Shown in pieces: positions 6,470 to 12,559 of a DNA stretch of 12,559 nt; positions within the stretch are counted from its first letter, which is position 1, and every line of letters begins with the position of its first letter. The stretch lies in the NCBI GenBank assembly GCA_002389385.1, contig DGOK01000065.1, forward strand, positions 1 through 12,559, in the 5' to 3' direction. The position numbers were made by a program, and so were the translations under genes. This DNA is from Rhodospirillaceae bacterium UBA4468 (lineage in GTDB: Bacteria; Pseudomonadota; Alphaproteobacteria; Rhodospirillales; Casp-alpha2). The notes under the pieces are model-generated. The model saw only the letters and a list, made by a program, of their open reading frames with translations. It was not told the origin of the DNA and did not search any database.

Positions 6470-7108
6470 CTATTCTACGGTTTCGAAGTGACCAACTTTC
6501 GAATTATAAATTTCCAACTGTGCCGTTTCTATATCAAAGAACCACCCATGCAGCTTAAGAGTTTTGGCCGCCATGCGCTCTCGGATCCATGGGAACGTCG
6601 TGAGATTTTCCAACGAAACGAGGACAGCATTGCGTTCACACGCACGTTGCGTCTCTTCGATTGTTGCGTCAGGCATTGTTGCCAAAACCCGGCGGTGCGC
6701 TGAAGACAAGATCGACACCCAGCCTTGTACGAACTTGCACCCTTTTTGCTCAGCTTCTTCACCGCGTATCATGGCGTGGATGCCGCCACAGTGCGCATGA
6801 CCTAAGACAATGATATTCGGCACATCAAGACCAAGCACAGCAAACTCCAAAGATGCGCTTGTACCATGAAAAGTGCCTTCCTCTTCCATCGGTGGCACGA
6901 GGTTAGCAACATTTCGGATCATGAAAATATCGCCTGGTTCAGCGCGGAAAACCAATGCCGGATCAACGCGGGAATCAGAGCACGCGATAACAGCTGCTTT
7001 TGGGTGCTGACCGGCTTCGACCATTGCGTGCAAGCGCTCTTGATGATCATCAGGCATGTTCTCGCGAAACGCCCGGTAACCATTCAGCATATGTTCAATC
7101 GTTTCCAT
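6470..7108 (-). CDS. Beta-class carbonic anhydrase
   Basis: This zinc enzyme interconverts CO2 and bicarbonate and supplies bicarbonate for carboxylations and pH control. It is 212 aa, the usual length. The zinc ligands are visible: C43 in CSDSRVDP (with the D45-R47 catalytic dyad), and H104 and C107 in GHAHCGGI. RNVANLVPP (65-73) and SLEFAVLGL (86-94) are typical of the active-site cleft and dimer interface. There is no signal peptide, so it should be cytosolic. It follows the ABHD10-like hydrolase gene by only 2 bp (hydrolase TAA 7113-7111, start ATG 7108-7106). GGAG inside the hydrolase 3' end lies about 11 nt upstream, so translational coupling is likely. Its TAG abuts the SDR TAA with no base between them, leaving no space for a terminator outside coding sequence. 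Confidence 0.95.
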   Translation of the reverse strand: METIEHMLNGYRAFRENMPDDHQERLHAMVEAGQHPKAAVIACSDSRVDPALVFRAEPGDIFMIRNVANLVPPMEEEGTFHGTSASLEFAVLGLDVPNIIVLGHAHCGGIHAMIRGEEAEQKGCKFVQGWVSILSSAHRRVLATMPDATIEETQRACERNAVLVSLENLTTFPWIRERMAAKTLKLHGWFFDIETAQLEIYNSKVGHFETVE

Positions 7109-7110
7109 AT

Positions 7111-7878
7111 TTAAAGCTGCTCCAGCAAGGCTTCGACAGTACGCAGTAATCTATCTATATCCTGCGGTTCCGAAAGACGGTGGTCCCCCGATTTCACAAA
7201 TTGAACTTCGACATCATCACTTGTCAAACGATCCATGATCGAATGGGCTGTTTTCCAGGGAACATCCTCGTCCAGCATTCCCTGAATCAACCGAACTGGC
7301 ACATCAAGTTTGATGTCGTCGGTCAGAAGAAGGTGTTGATTCCCTTCGTCTAAAAAGCGTTTCCAAATACGGTATGGTTCCTGGTCATCATAGCAATTTG
7401 GAATATCGCAATATCCCTGACTTTCCAGATCATCACTTTGCTCTGGCGTTAGTCGCTCAGGTATAAGGTCATGCGTAAAGTCAGGCGCTGCTGCGATTCC
7501 CACCAGCCCACAAACTTTTTCGGGCTGCCGAAGCGCGGTCAACAACATAATCCACCCACCCATAGACGAACCAACCAGCACTTGTGGCCCTTCACATATC
7601 TTATCCAAAATGATCCCTGTATCGTTTGCCCAACGGCCAATTGTGCCGTCGTCAAACGCGCCAGAAGACTCCCCATGGCCGAAATAATCAAAGCGCGTAA
7701 AGGCGTATCCCATTGAAACGCAATGCGCTTCGAGCGCCAGGGCTTTTCCGCCTTGCATATCAGACTTAAATCCGGTCAAAAACATCACCCCTGGCCCTTT
7801 GCCTGGGGTATGATGGTATGCAATTGATTCTCCGTCGTTACGTTGAAGAAAATTCGCGACTTTTAATTGATCCGACAT
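7111..7878 (-). CDS. Alpha/beta hydrolase resembling mitochondrial ABHD10
   Basis: This is a 255-aa serine hydrolase. The nucleophile elbow is GSSMGG with S105. D203 in GMLDEDVPW and H233 in SGDHRL complete the likely triad. FLTGFKSDMQGGKALALE (33-50) would form the oxyanion strand and RFDYFGHGESSG (62-73) is the usual turn. These blocks match, from memory, the pattern of ABHD10, a mitochondrial depalmitoylase/acyl-glucuronide esterase whose closest prokaryotic relatives would be expected in alphaproteobacteria. The natural substrate here is unknown; an acyl-thioester or ester is plausible. The frame stays open to 7995, but ATG 7878 is preferred: GGGA lies 6 nt upstream, the conserved fold starts soon after, and the added 39 residues would overlap the divergent glycosyltransferase gene. 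It forms a probable two-gene operon with the carbonic anhydrase. Confidence 0.88.
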   Translation of the reverse strand: MSDQLKVANFLQRNDGESIAYHHTPGKGPGVMFLTGFKSDMQGGKALALEAHCVSMGYAFTRFDYFGHGESSGAFDDGTIGRWANDTGIILDKICEGPQVLVGSSMGGWIMLLTALRQPEKVCGLVGIAAAPDFTHDLIPERLTPEQSDDLESQGYCDIPNCYDDQEPYRIWKRFLDEGNQHLLLTDDIKLDVPVRLIQGMLDEDVPWKTAHSIMDRLTSDDVEVQFVKSGDHRLSEPQDIDRLLRTVEALLEQL

Positions 7879-7903
7879 GCAGGTTCCCATATTTAAAGTG
7901 ACA

Positions 7904-7932
7904 TGGTCATGAATAATAACGCGCACTATAAC
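7904..7932 (+). promoter_or_regulatory. Candidate promoter of the GT4-GT9 glycosyltransferase genes
   Basis: TGGTCA (7904-7909) and TATAAC (7927-7932) are spaced by 17 nt and match the consensus boxes at 4 and 5 of 6 positions. Transcription would begin about 7939, only some 9 nt before the ATG at 7948. If real, the starts at 7903 and 7909 could not be used from this promoter. Confidence 0.22.
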
Positions 7933-7947
7933 ACCCTGGACGACGAC

Positions 7948-9120
7948 ATGAAACGCCCTCCGCAACAGGACGGCACGCCGCCTACAGTGCTGCAAGTTTT
8001 ACCAGCGCTAGGTGGGAGTGGCGGCGTTGAGCGGGGCACTGTCGAAATTGCAAGCGCAATCTCTCAAGCCGGTGGACGTGCGCTGGTCGCATCAGAAGGC
8101 GGGCTACTTGTGCATGACTTAACCCGCGTAGATGCGGAGCATTTCACGCTGCCCGTGGCCTCTAAGAATCCTTTTGTTATGTATCGCAATGTTTCGCGTC
8201 TGGTCGAACTCATAAAAAAAGAGCGTGTTGATATCGTCCATGTGCGCTCTCGGGCACCGGCATGGAGCGCTTATTTTGCCTGTCAGCGAACCAAAGTGCC
8301 TTTGGTGACAACTTTTCATGGCACATACTCAATCGGCAATTGGCTTAAGCGCAAATATAATTCCGTGATGACGTATGGCGAGAGTATGATTGCGATCTCA
8401 ACATTCATTGGCGGCCATGTTCGCCGGCATTACGGCGTCCCTGTTGATCGTATTCGCGTTATCCACCGGGGCGTTGATATCGATAGATTCGATCCTGAGA
8501 AAGTTTCTGCCGAACGTGTCATTAAACTCGCAACCGATTGGCGCCTGCCAGACGGTGTGCCGATCATTATGTTGCCCGGCAGGTTAACCCGCTGGAAAGG
8601 CCAGCTGGTGTTGATTGATGCCATCGCCGCGCTTGGTCGCACAGATATCAGGTGCCTTTTGGTTGGCAGCAATCAAGGCCGCGAAGATTATCGGCGCGAG
8701 CTCGAGAAAAAAATCATGAGCCATAACCTCGAAGAAGTGGTGCGGATCGTCGATCATTGTGACGATATGCCTGCAGCTTATAAGCTGACAGATCTGGTTA
8801 TATCGGCATCTACAGACCCAGAAGCATTTGGTCGCGTTGTCTGTGAAGGCCAGGCAATGGGTCGTCCGGTCATTGCATCAGATCATGGCGGATCGCGTGA
8901 AACGATTTTACCGGGTATTACTGGCTGGTTGACGCCCTCGGGCGACTCCGCAGCGCTTGCGCACGCGATTGAGACGGCTTTAAAGCTTGATCATGCTGCG
9001 CGCACCAAATTGGCACAGACTGCGATTAAACATATCCGTAAGAATTTCTCAAAGACACAAATGTGCGATAAGACGCTTGATGTATACAACGAAGTCTTGG
9101 CGGCGCGAGGCCGCGCCTAA
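7948..9120 (+). CDS. Family 4 glycosyltransferase (GT-B fold)
   Basis: This retaining GT-B glycosyltransferase transfers a sugar from a nucleotide donor onto an envelope glycan or lipid at the cytoplasmic side. From the chosen start it is 390 aa. The N-terminal domain opens with VLQVLPALGGSGGVERGTVE, the glycine-rich acceptor loop. TTFHGTY and the segment VIHRGVDIDRFDP mark the domain junction. The C-terminal donor domain has LPGRLTRWKGQ (Arg and Lys contacting the donor phosphates) and the EX7E motif in STDPEAFGRVVCEGQAMGRP (E292 and E300). The start is uncertain: ATG at 7903, 7909 and 7948 are all in frame. 7948 is preferred because GGA lies 7 nt upstream and the fold begins shortly after; 7903 would leave only 24 bp to the divergent hydrolase start. 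GT9 follows after 5 bp. Donor and acceptor are unknown; lipopolysaccharide or capsule is plausible. Confidence 0.88.
   Translation: MKRPPQQDGTPPTVLQVLPALGGSGGVERGTVEIASAISQAGGRALVASEGGLLVHDLTRVDAEHFTLPVASKNPFVMYRNVSRLVELIKKERVDIVHVRSRAPAWSAYFACQRTKVPLVTTFHGTYSIGNWLKRKYNSVMTYGESMIAISTFIGGHVRRHYGVPVDRIRVIHRGVDIDRFDPEKVSAERVIKLATDWRLPDGVPIIMLPGRLTRWKGQLVLIDAIAALGRTDIRCLLVGSNQGREDYRRELEKKIMSHNLEEVVRIVDHCDDMPAAYKLTDLVISASTDPEAFGRVVCEGQAMGRPVIASDHGGSRETILPGITGWLTPSGDSAALAHAIETALKLDHAARTKLAQTAIKHIRKNFSKTQMCDKTLDVYNEVLAARGRA
9102..9117 (+). other. GC-rich hairpin at the end of the GT4 gene
   Basis: GGCGCG (9102-9107) pairs perfectly with CGCGCC (9112-9117) around the loop AGGC, just before the GT4 TAA. 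No T-run follows, so it is not a terminator. It lies 8 nt before the GT9 ATG and could influence coupling of GT9 translation to GT4. It also encodes ordinary Ala-Arg-Gly-Arg-Ala codons, so it may be incidental. Confidence 0.4.
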
Positions 9121-9125
9121 CGCTC

Positions 9126-10076
9126 ATGGATGCTCGTGAAACCAGTTCCAAGCGAATACTCGTCATAAAACTAGGGGCACTCGGTGACGTCATTCAAGCA
9201 TTAGGCCCCATGAACGCGATTCGCAAAAATCATAGCAACGATCACATAACACTCATGACAACGAAGGCATTTGGCGAACTTTTAGATACTGCCAATGTGT
9301 CTGATGACATCATCATCGACAAACGTCCAAAGTCACTTGATCTGATCGGGTGGCTCGGGCTTCGTCGAACGCTTAGAAACGGTGAATTCGACCGAGTCTA
9401 TGATTTGCAGACCTCGAGCCGCTCGAACCGTTATGCACAATTATTCTGGCCTGGCCCTTATCCCGAATGGTCCGGGATCGTGAGCGGCTGCTCACATCCC
9501 CATTCGAATCCTGATCGCGATGATATGCATACCATTGAACGCCAAACTGAGCAGCTTTTGGCAACAGGCATCAGCGCAGTGCCTTCACCAGATTTAGCCC
9601 CGTTCGTACGTGACGTCTCTCATCTAAAATTACCGCCGTCATATTGCATGATTGCCCCGGGTGGCGCGCAGCACCGTCAAGATAAGCGCTGGCAAACATT
9701 GCGATATCGCGAGGTTGTGCAAAGATTGGATCAAAGTCCAACGTCACCCGTCCTTTGCGGTGGGCCAGAAGAGCTCAAACTCTGCACGCAAATTGCACAA
9801 GGATGTCAGAATGTTCGCAATTTAGCAGGCCAGACATCACTTGTTGATCTTGTGAATGTCGCCAAAGGTGCGCAATTTGCCTTAGGGAATGACAATGGGC
9901 CCATGCACATTGCGGCCACGGCGAATACAAAGTCTTTCGTCTTATATTCCCATGCATCAGACCCAGCGCTTTGCGCACAACGAGGCCAGGATGTGACAAT
10001 TATTCGCCGAGAATCATTGGACGATCTGTCGGTCGATGACGTTATGGCGAGTATATCCAAGGCAGGCGGTTCTTGA
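9126..10076 (+). CDS. Family 9 glycosyltransferase (heptosyltransferase-like)
   Basis: This is a 316-aa GT-B enzyme of the ADP-heptose:LPS heptosyltransferase family (GT9), expected to add a sugar to lipopolysaccharide core or a related envelope glycan at the inner membrane. The N-terminal acceptor domain begins ILVIKLGALGDVIQALGPM (residues 11-29), with the family G-A-x-G-D turn. The donor domain begins CMIAPGGAQHRQDKRWQ (174-190), where K187 corresponds to the donor-phosphate lysine. It continues with LCGGPEE (210-216), NLAGQTSLVDLV (232-243) and GNDNGPMHIAA (254-264), the signature loop. Whether the donor is ADP-heptose cannot be told from sequence; no heptose biosynthesis gene is in view. 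The start at 9126 lies 5 bp after the GT4 stop without its own clear ribosome binding site, which implies translational coupling. The two glycosyltransferases probably act in the same pathway. Confidence 0.9.
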   Translation: MDARETSSKRILVIKLGALGDVIQALGPMNAIRKNHSNDHITLMTTKAFGELLDTANVSDDIIIDKRPKSLDLIGWLGLRRTLRNGEFDRVYDLQTSSRSNRYAQLFWPGPYPEWSGIVSGCSHPHSNPDRDDMHTIERQTEQLLATGISAVPSPDLAPFVRDVSHLKLPPSYCMIAPGGAQHRQDKRWQTLRYREVVQRLDQSPTSPVLCGGPEELKLCTQIAQGCQNVRNLAGQTSLVDLVNVAKGAQFALGNDNGPMHIAATANTKSFVLYSHASDPALCAQRGQDVTIIRRESLDDLSVDDVMASISKAGGS

Positions 10077-10140
10077 CGGGTCCCGTAAGGCGCTTTAACT
10101 ACCCCACACAAATTTTTTTTAAATGACCGGCGAGAGATAA
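10077..10140 (+). promoter_or_regulatory. Leader region of thrS
   Basis: A TTGACG (5 of 6 to -35) at 10073-10078 overlaps the GT9 stop codon, but the bases 16-18 nt downstream make only a poor -10 box. A T8 run (10113-10120) lies in an AT-rich stretch. GAGAG at 10132-10136, 4 nt before the thrS ATG, is the likely ribosome binding site. A five-codon frame, ATG at 10123 to TAA at 10138-10140 (MTGER), ends directly against the thrS ATG, giving the junction TAAATG. It has no ribosome binding site of its own and may be chance. No T-box or other known riboswitch was recognised. Confidence 0.3.
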
Positions 10141-12129
10141 ATGGTCGCGATCACACTACCAGACGGCTCAATACGCAATTACGACAACCCTGTAACCGGG
10201 GGCGAGGTCGCGGCATCCATTGGACCTGGCTTGGCCAAGGCGGCAATGGTCGTGCGCGTCGACGGCGAGCTATGGGATTTGGACCGGACGATCTCGACGG
10301 ACGCCAATGTTGCCATCATCACAGATAAACAAGAAGACGAAGCCCTTGAAGTTCTGCGACATGACTGCGCGCATACTCTCGCGATGGCTGTTCAGGAACT
10401 ATACCCGGGCACGCAAATCACATTCGGACCCGCGACAGACGAGGGCTTTTACTACGATTTTCATCGCAAAGAGCCGTTTTCGACCGAAGATTTCGAAACC
10501 ATCGAAAAACGTATGGCCGATATTGTCGACCGAGATATCCCAATTGTACGTGAAGTCTGGTCTCGCGACGACGTAGCCGCGTACTTCAAAGAAAAGGGCG
10601 AGAGCTTTAAAGCCGAATGGGTAGTGGAACTGCCAGAGGGCGACGAGATCACAATGTATCGCCAAGGCGATTGGATTGATCTTTGCCGTGGGCCGCATCT
10701 TCCTAAAACAGGACGCATGGGCAAAGCCTTCAAGCTTATGAAGCTTGCTGGCGCTTACTGGCGGGGAGACGCATCAAACCCACAATTACAACGCATCTAC
10801 GGAACGTGCTGGCGCAATGAGAAAGAACTCAAAGCTTATCTCACGCGTATTGAAGAAGCTGAAAAGCGTGATCATCGCCGTCTTGGCCGTGAATTGGACC
10901 TCTTTCACATTCAGGAAGAAGCACGGGGATCCGTGTTCTGGCATCCTAAAGGCTGGTCTCTCTATCGCACCTGTGAAAACTACATGCGTATGCGCCTTGA
11001 TGACGCAGGATACGTAGAAGTAAAAACCCCACAGCTGGTGGACCGCGCCCTTTGGGAGCGTTCGGGCCATTGGGACAAGTTCCGCGACCATATGTTTATT
11101 GCTGAAGTGGACGAAAGCTCCAAAGCTACTGAAGGCGACGACGGTGAGGAGCAAAGTGTTTCCTCGCCTGAAGAAGACGCGATCCGGCATTTGGCTCTTA
11201 AGCCAATGAACTGCCCGTGCCATGTGCAAATTTTTCGCCATGGCATGAAAAGCTATCGCGACCTTCCTTTGCGTATGGCTGAGTTCGGCTCGTGTCATCG
11301 GTATGAGCCGTCGGGTGCCCTACATGGATTGATGCGCGTCCGCGCATTTACTCAGGACGATGCCCATATCTTCTGTACCGAAGATCAAATCGAAAGTGAA
11401 ACTGAGATTTTCATCGATTTGCTCGCGTCTATTTATCGGGACTTTGGGTTTGAGGAATTTGTCGTCAAGTTTTCAGACCGCCCAGACGTCCGTGCTGGTA
11501 CCGACGAAACTTGGGATAAAGCCGAGACGGCCCTCAAAGAAGCTGCATTGAAAGCTGGCGCTGATTTGGTCATGAACCCCGGCGAAGGAGCATTTTATGG
11601 CCCTAAGCTCGAATTCGTCTTACGTGATGCGATCGGCCGTGACTGGCAATGCGGCACGCTGCAGGTTGATTTTGTCCTGCCTCAACGCCTGGACGCGGAA
11701 TACGTCGGTGAAGATGGCGAAAAACATCGTCCCGTTATGCTTCACCGTGCCATCTTGGGCTCGTTTGAGCGCTTTATCGGCATTTTAATTGAAAACTTCG
11801 CAGGGCGCTTACCCATGTGGTTAGCACCAGTGCAAGCCGTAGTGGCACCAATAACCAACGATATCGATGGATATGCCCGTGAAGTTGTTGAAGAGTTGCG
11901 CGCTGCGGGTATCCGCGTTGAGGCCGATTATCGAAGCGAAAAGATCAACTATAAGATCCGCGAACATAGTCATGCCAAAGTCCCTGCAATCTTGGTTGTT
12001 GGTGGCCGCGAAGAAGAAAATAAGACCGTTGCGATCCGCCGCTTGGGTGGCAAGGATCAAGAAATTCTTGCGCTGCAAGAAGCAGTCGATAGACTTAAGG
12101 TGGAAGCGCTCGGACCGCTTGGCAGCTAA
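10141..12129 (+). CDS. thrS: Threonyl-tRNA synthetase
   Basis: This cytosolic class II enzyme charges tRNA-Thr and edits mis-made Ser-tRNA-Thr. It has 662 aa; E. coli ThrRS has 642. Domains in order: TGS (1-62), the editing domain with H74, H78, C182 and H186 (the HxxxH plus CxxxH set), the catalytic core, and the anticodon-binding domain (~560-650, with SEKINYKIREH). The catalytic zinc ligands are C358 (KPMNCPCHVQ), H409 (DDAHIFCT) and H535 (VMLHRAILGS). Motif 2 is MAEFGSCHRYEPSG and motif 3 is HRAILGSFERFIG. C358, H409 and H535 are all offset by +24 from the E. coli numbers (334, 385, 511). That offset places an insertion just before C358, in the acidic segment around residues 321-347. All catalytic residues are intact. 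It lies 64 bp after GT9 and 74 bp before infC. Confidence 0.98.
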   Translation: MVAITLPDGSIRNYDNPVTGGEVAASIGPGLAKAAMVVRVDGELWDLDRTISTDANVAIITDKQEDEALEVLRHDCAHTLAMAVQELYPGTQITFGPATDEGFYYDFHRKEPFSTEDFETIEKRMADIVDRDIPIVREVWSRDDVAAYFKEKGESFKAEWVVELPEGDEITMYRQGDWIDLCRGPHLPKTGRMGKAFKLMKLAGAYWRGDASNPQLQRIYGTCWRNEKELKAYLTRIEEAEKRDHRRLGRELDLFHIQEEARGSVFWHPKGWSLYRTCENYMRMRLDDAGYVEVKTPQLVDRALWERSGHWDKFRDHMFIAEVDESSKATEGDDGEEQSVSSPEEDAIRHLALKPMNCPCHVQIFRHGMKSYRDLPLRMAEFGSCHRYEPSGALHGLMRVRAFTQDDAHIFCTEDQIESETEIFIDLLASIYRDFGFEEFVVKFSDRPDVRAGTDETWDKAETALKEAALKAGADLVMNPGEGAFYGPKLEFVLRDAIGRDWQCGTLQVDFVLPQRLDAEYVGEDGEKHRPVMLHRAILGSFERFIGILIENFAGRLPMWLAPVQAVVAPITNDIDGYAREVVEELRAAGIRVEADYRSEKINYKIREHSHAKVPAILVVGGREEENKTVAIRRLGGKDQEILALQEAVDRLKVEALGPLGS

Positions 12130-12152
12130 GCTTTTTCATGCCATCTTAGATA

Positions 12153-12176
12153 TGAGTTTCGCATGTGCGGAACTTA
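12153..12176 (+). promoter_or_regulatory. Hairpin in the thrS-infC intergenic region
   Basis: The arm 12153-12162 (TGAGTTTCGC) pairs with 12167-12176 (GCGGAACTTA) over ten base pairs, two of them G-U, around the loop ATGT. It is followed by ATTTTAATTAT rather than an unbroken T-run. It sits 14 nt before the infC Shine-Dalgarno sequence. It could be a weak terminator/attenuator between thrS and infC or part of an infC translational operator; the sequence does not decide. Confidence 0.45.
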
Positions 12177-12190
12177 ATTTTAATTATGAT

Positions 12191-12195
12191 AGGAG
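12191..12195 (+). promoter_or_regulatory. Ribosome binding site that sets the infC start
   Basis: AGGAG at 12191-12195 ends 8 nt before ATA 12204, the codon that aligns with the usual beginning of alphaproteobacterial IF3 (ARRPGPP). The only in-frame ATG (12186) lies upstream of and overlaps this site, so the AGGAG cannot serve it. Confidence 0.65.
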
Positions 12196-12203
12196 ATATT
12201 TCC

Positions 12204-12559
12204 ATAGCTCGTAGACCCGGCCCACCGGCGCCGCCGTCCAAGGATGGACCCCGCGCCAACGAAGATATTCAAGCTGACCCAGTTCGCCTCGTCGATGCAG
12301 ACGGAGAAATGGTAGGCGTCATCGGACTTAAAGAAGCAATTGATATGGCTGTCGAGGTTGGTTTAGACCTCGTCGAAGTGTCACCTAATGCCTCGCCCCC
12401 TGTCTGTAAAATCCTCGATTACGGTAAATACAAGTACGAGGCACAGAAAAAGGCGAACGAAGCCCGTAAAAAACAGAAAATTATTGAAGTTAAGGAAATC
12501 AAGATGCGTCCCGGCATCGATGACCACGATTATGAGGTCAAGATGAAGGCTGTACGCCG
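12204..12559 (+). CDS. infC: Translation initiation factor IF-3 (3' end outside window), probable ATA start
   Basis: IF3 binds the 30S subunit, prevents premature 50S joining and proofreads the start codon. About 118 codons are visible. The N-terminal domain has ARRPGPPAPPSKDGPRANED and VRLVDADGEMVGVI, then GLDLVEVSPNASPPVCKILDYGKYKYE. The lysine-rich linker helix (AQKKANEARKKQK) follows, and the start of the C-terminal ribosome-binding domain is IIEVKEIKMRPGIDDHDY. The frame is still open at the window end. The conserved N-terminus and the AGGAG 8 nt upstream point to ATA at 12204 as the start, a rare codon that IF3 itself rejects. This resembles the AUU start of E. coli infC, which gives negative autoregulation. 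The alternatives are ATG 12186 in the same frame, adding six residues (MIGDIS) but without a ribosome binding site, or ATT 12198, too close to the AGGAG. Confidence 0.93.
   Translation, partial: MARRPGPPAPPSKDGPRANEDIQADPVRLVDADGEMVGVIGLKEAIDMAVEVGLDLVEVSPNASPPVCKILDYGKYKYEAQKKANEARKKQKIIEVKEIKMRPGIDDHDYEVKMKAVR

Noticed and set aside
7903..7947. N-terminal extension of the GT4 protein from ATG 7903
   Set aside because: There is no ribosome binding site for 7903 or 7909 and the added residues look unconserved. It is kept as an alternative start only.
10076..10120. Palindrome ACGGGTCCCGT followed by a T8 run as a terminator before thrS
   Set aside because: The stem would have only four pairs with a three-base loop, and the T-run starts 26 nt later, so it does not form an intrinsic terminator.
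10786..11298. A 170-codon minus-strand open frame inside thrS
   Set aside because: It lies wholly antisense to an intact, conserved synthetase and has no recognisable motif or ribosome binding site. The forward coding constraint explains it.
1..12559. Mobile elements, CRISPR arrays, tRNAs, toxin-antitoxin or defence systems
   Set aside because: I looked for transposase or integrase motifs, terminal repeats, regular direct repeats and cloverleaf-like segments and saw none. Apart from the kinase remnant the window looks like ordinary chromosome.

Overview
The window reads as a chromosomal segment of an alphaproteobacterium, most likely of the Rhodospirillales type, with moderate GC content (judged by eye, not computed). 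The clues are the glycosyltransferase pair directly upstream of thrS-infC, a FzlA-like GST-fold protein, a Tat-exported MsrP with its MsrQ partner, and an ABHD10-like hydrolase. Most of the window is housekeeping or conserved accessory genes. I found no tRNA, rRNA, CRISPR array, insertion sequence, prophage or integrase.

Layout. Positions 1-1356 hold the 3' part of polA (DNA polymerase I), cut by the window edge. The next ~415 bp carry no intact gene, but contain a 5'-deleted remnant of a sensor histidine kinase ATPase domain (1555-1764). On the minus strand from 3862 to 1773 lies a three-gene run: msrP (periplasmic molybdopterin methionine sulfoxide reductase), msrQ (its membrane haem partner) and a Rid-family protein that lacks the catalytic arginine of RidA. 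Next come a plus-strand fzlA-like gene (4041-4709), a minus-strand exported TPR protein (4714-5469) and a plus-strand YeeZ-like extended SDR (5579-6469). The SDR meets a minus-strand beta-carbonic anhydrase stop to stop. The carbonic anhydrase appears to be the second gene of an operon with an ABHD10-like alpha/beta hydrolase (7111-7878).

From 7948 to the right edge everything is on the plus strand: a GT4 glycosyltransferase, a GT9 (heptosyltransferase-like) glycosyltransferase 5 bp later, thrS, then the start of infC (cut by the window edge). The two glycosyltransferases probably act in cell-envelope glycan assembly. thrS and infC belong to the translation cluster.

No clearly new multi-gene system is visible. 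The observations most worth a second look are: (i) infC apparently starts at a non-canonical ATA codon behind a strong AGGAG, preceded by a 10-bp hairpin, which suggests IF3 autoregulation; (ii) the Rid protein linked to msrPQ has serine where RidA has its key arginine, hinting at a periplasm/cytoplasm oxidant-response unit; (iii) the histidine kinase remnant beside polA; and (iv) an acidic insertion in the threonyl-tRNA synthetase catalytic domain.
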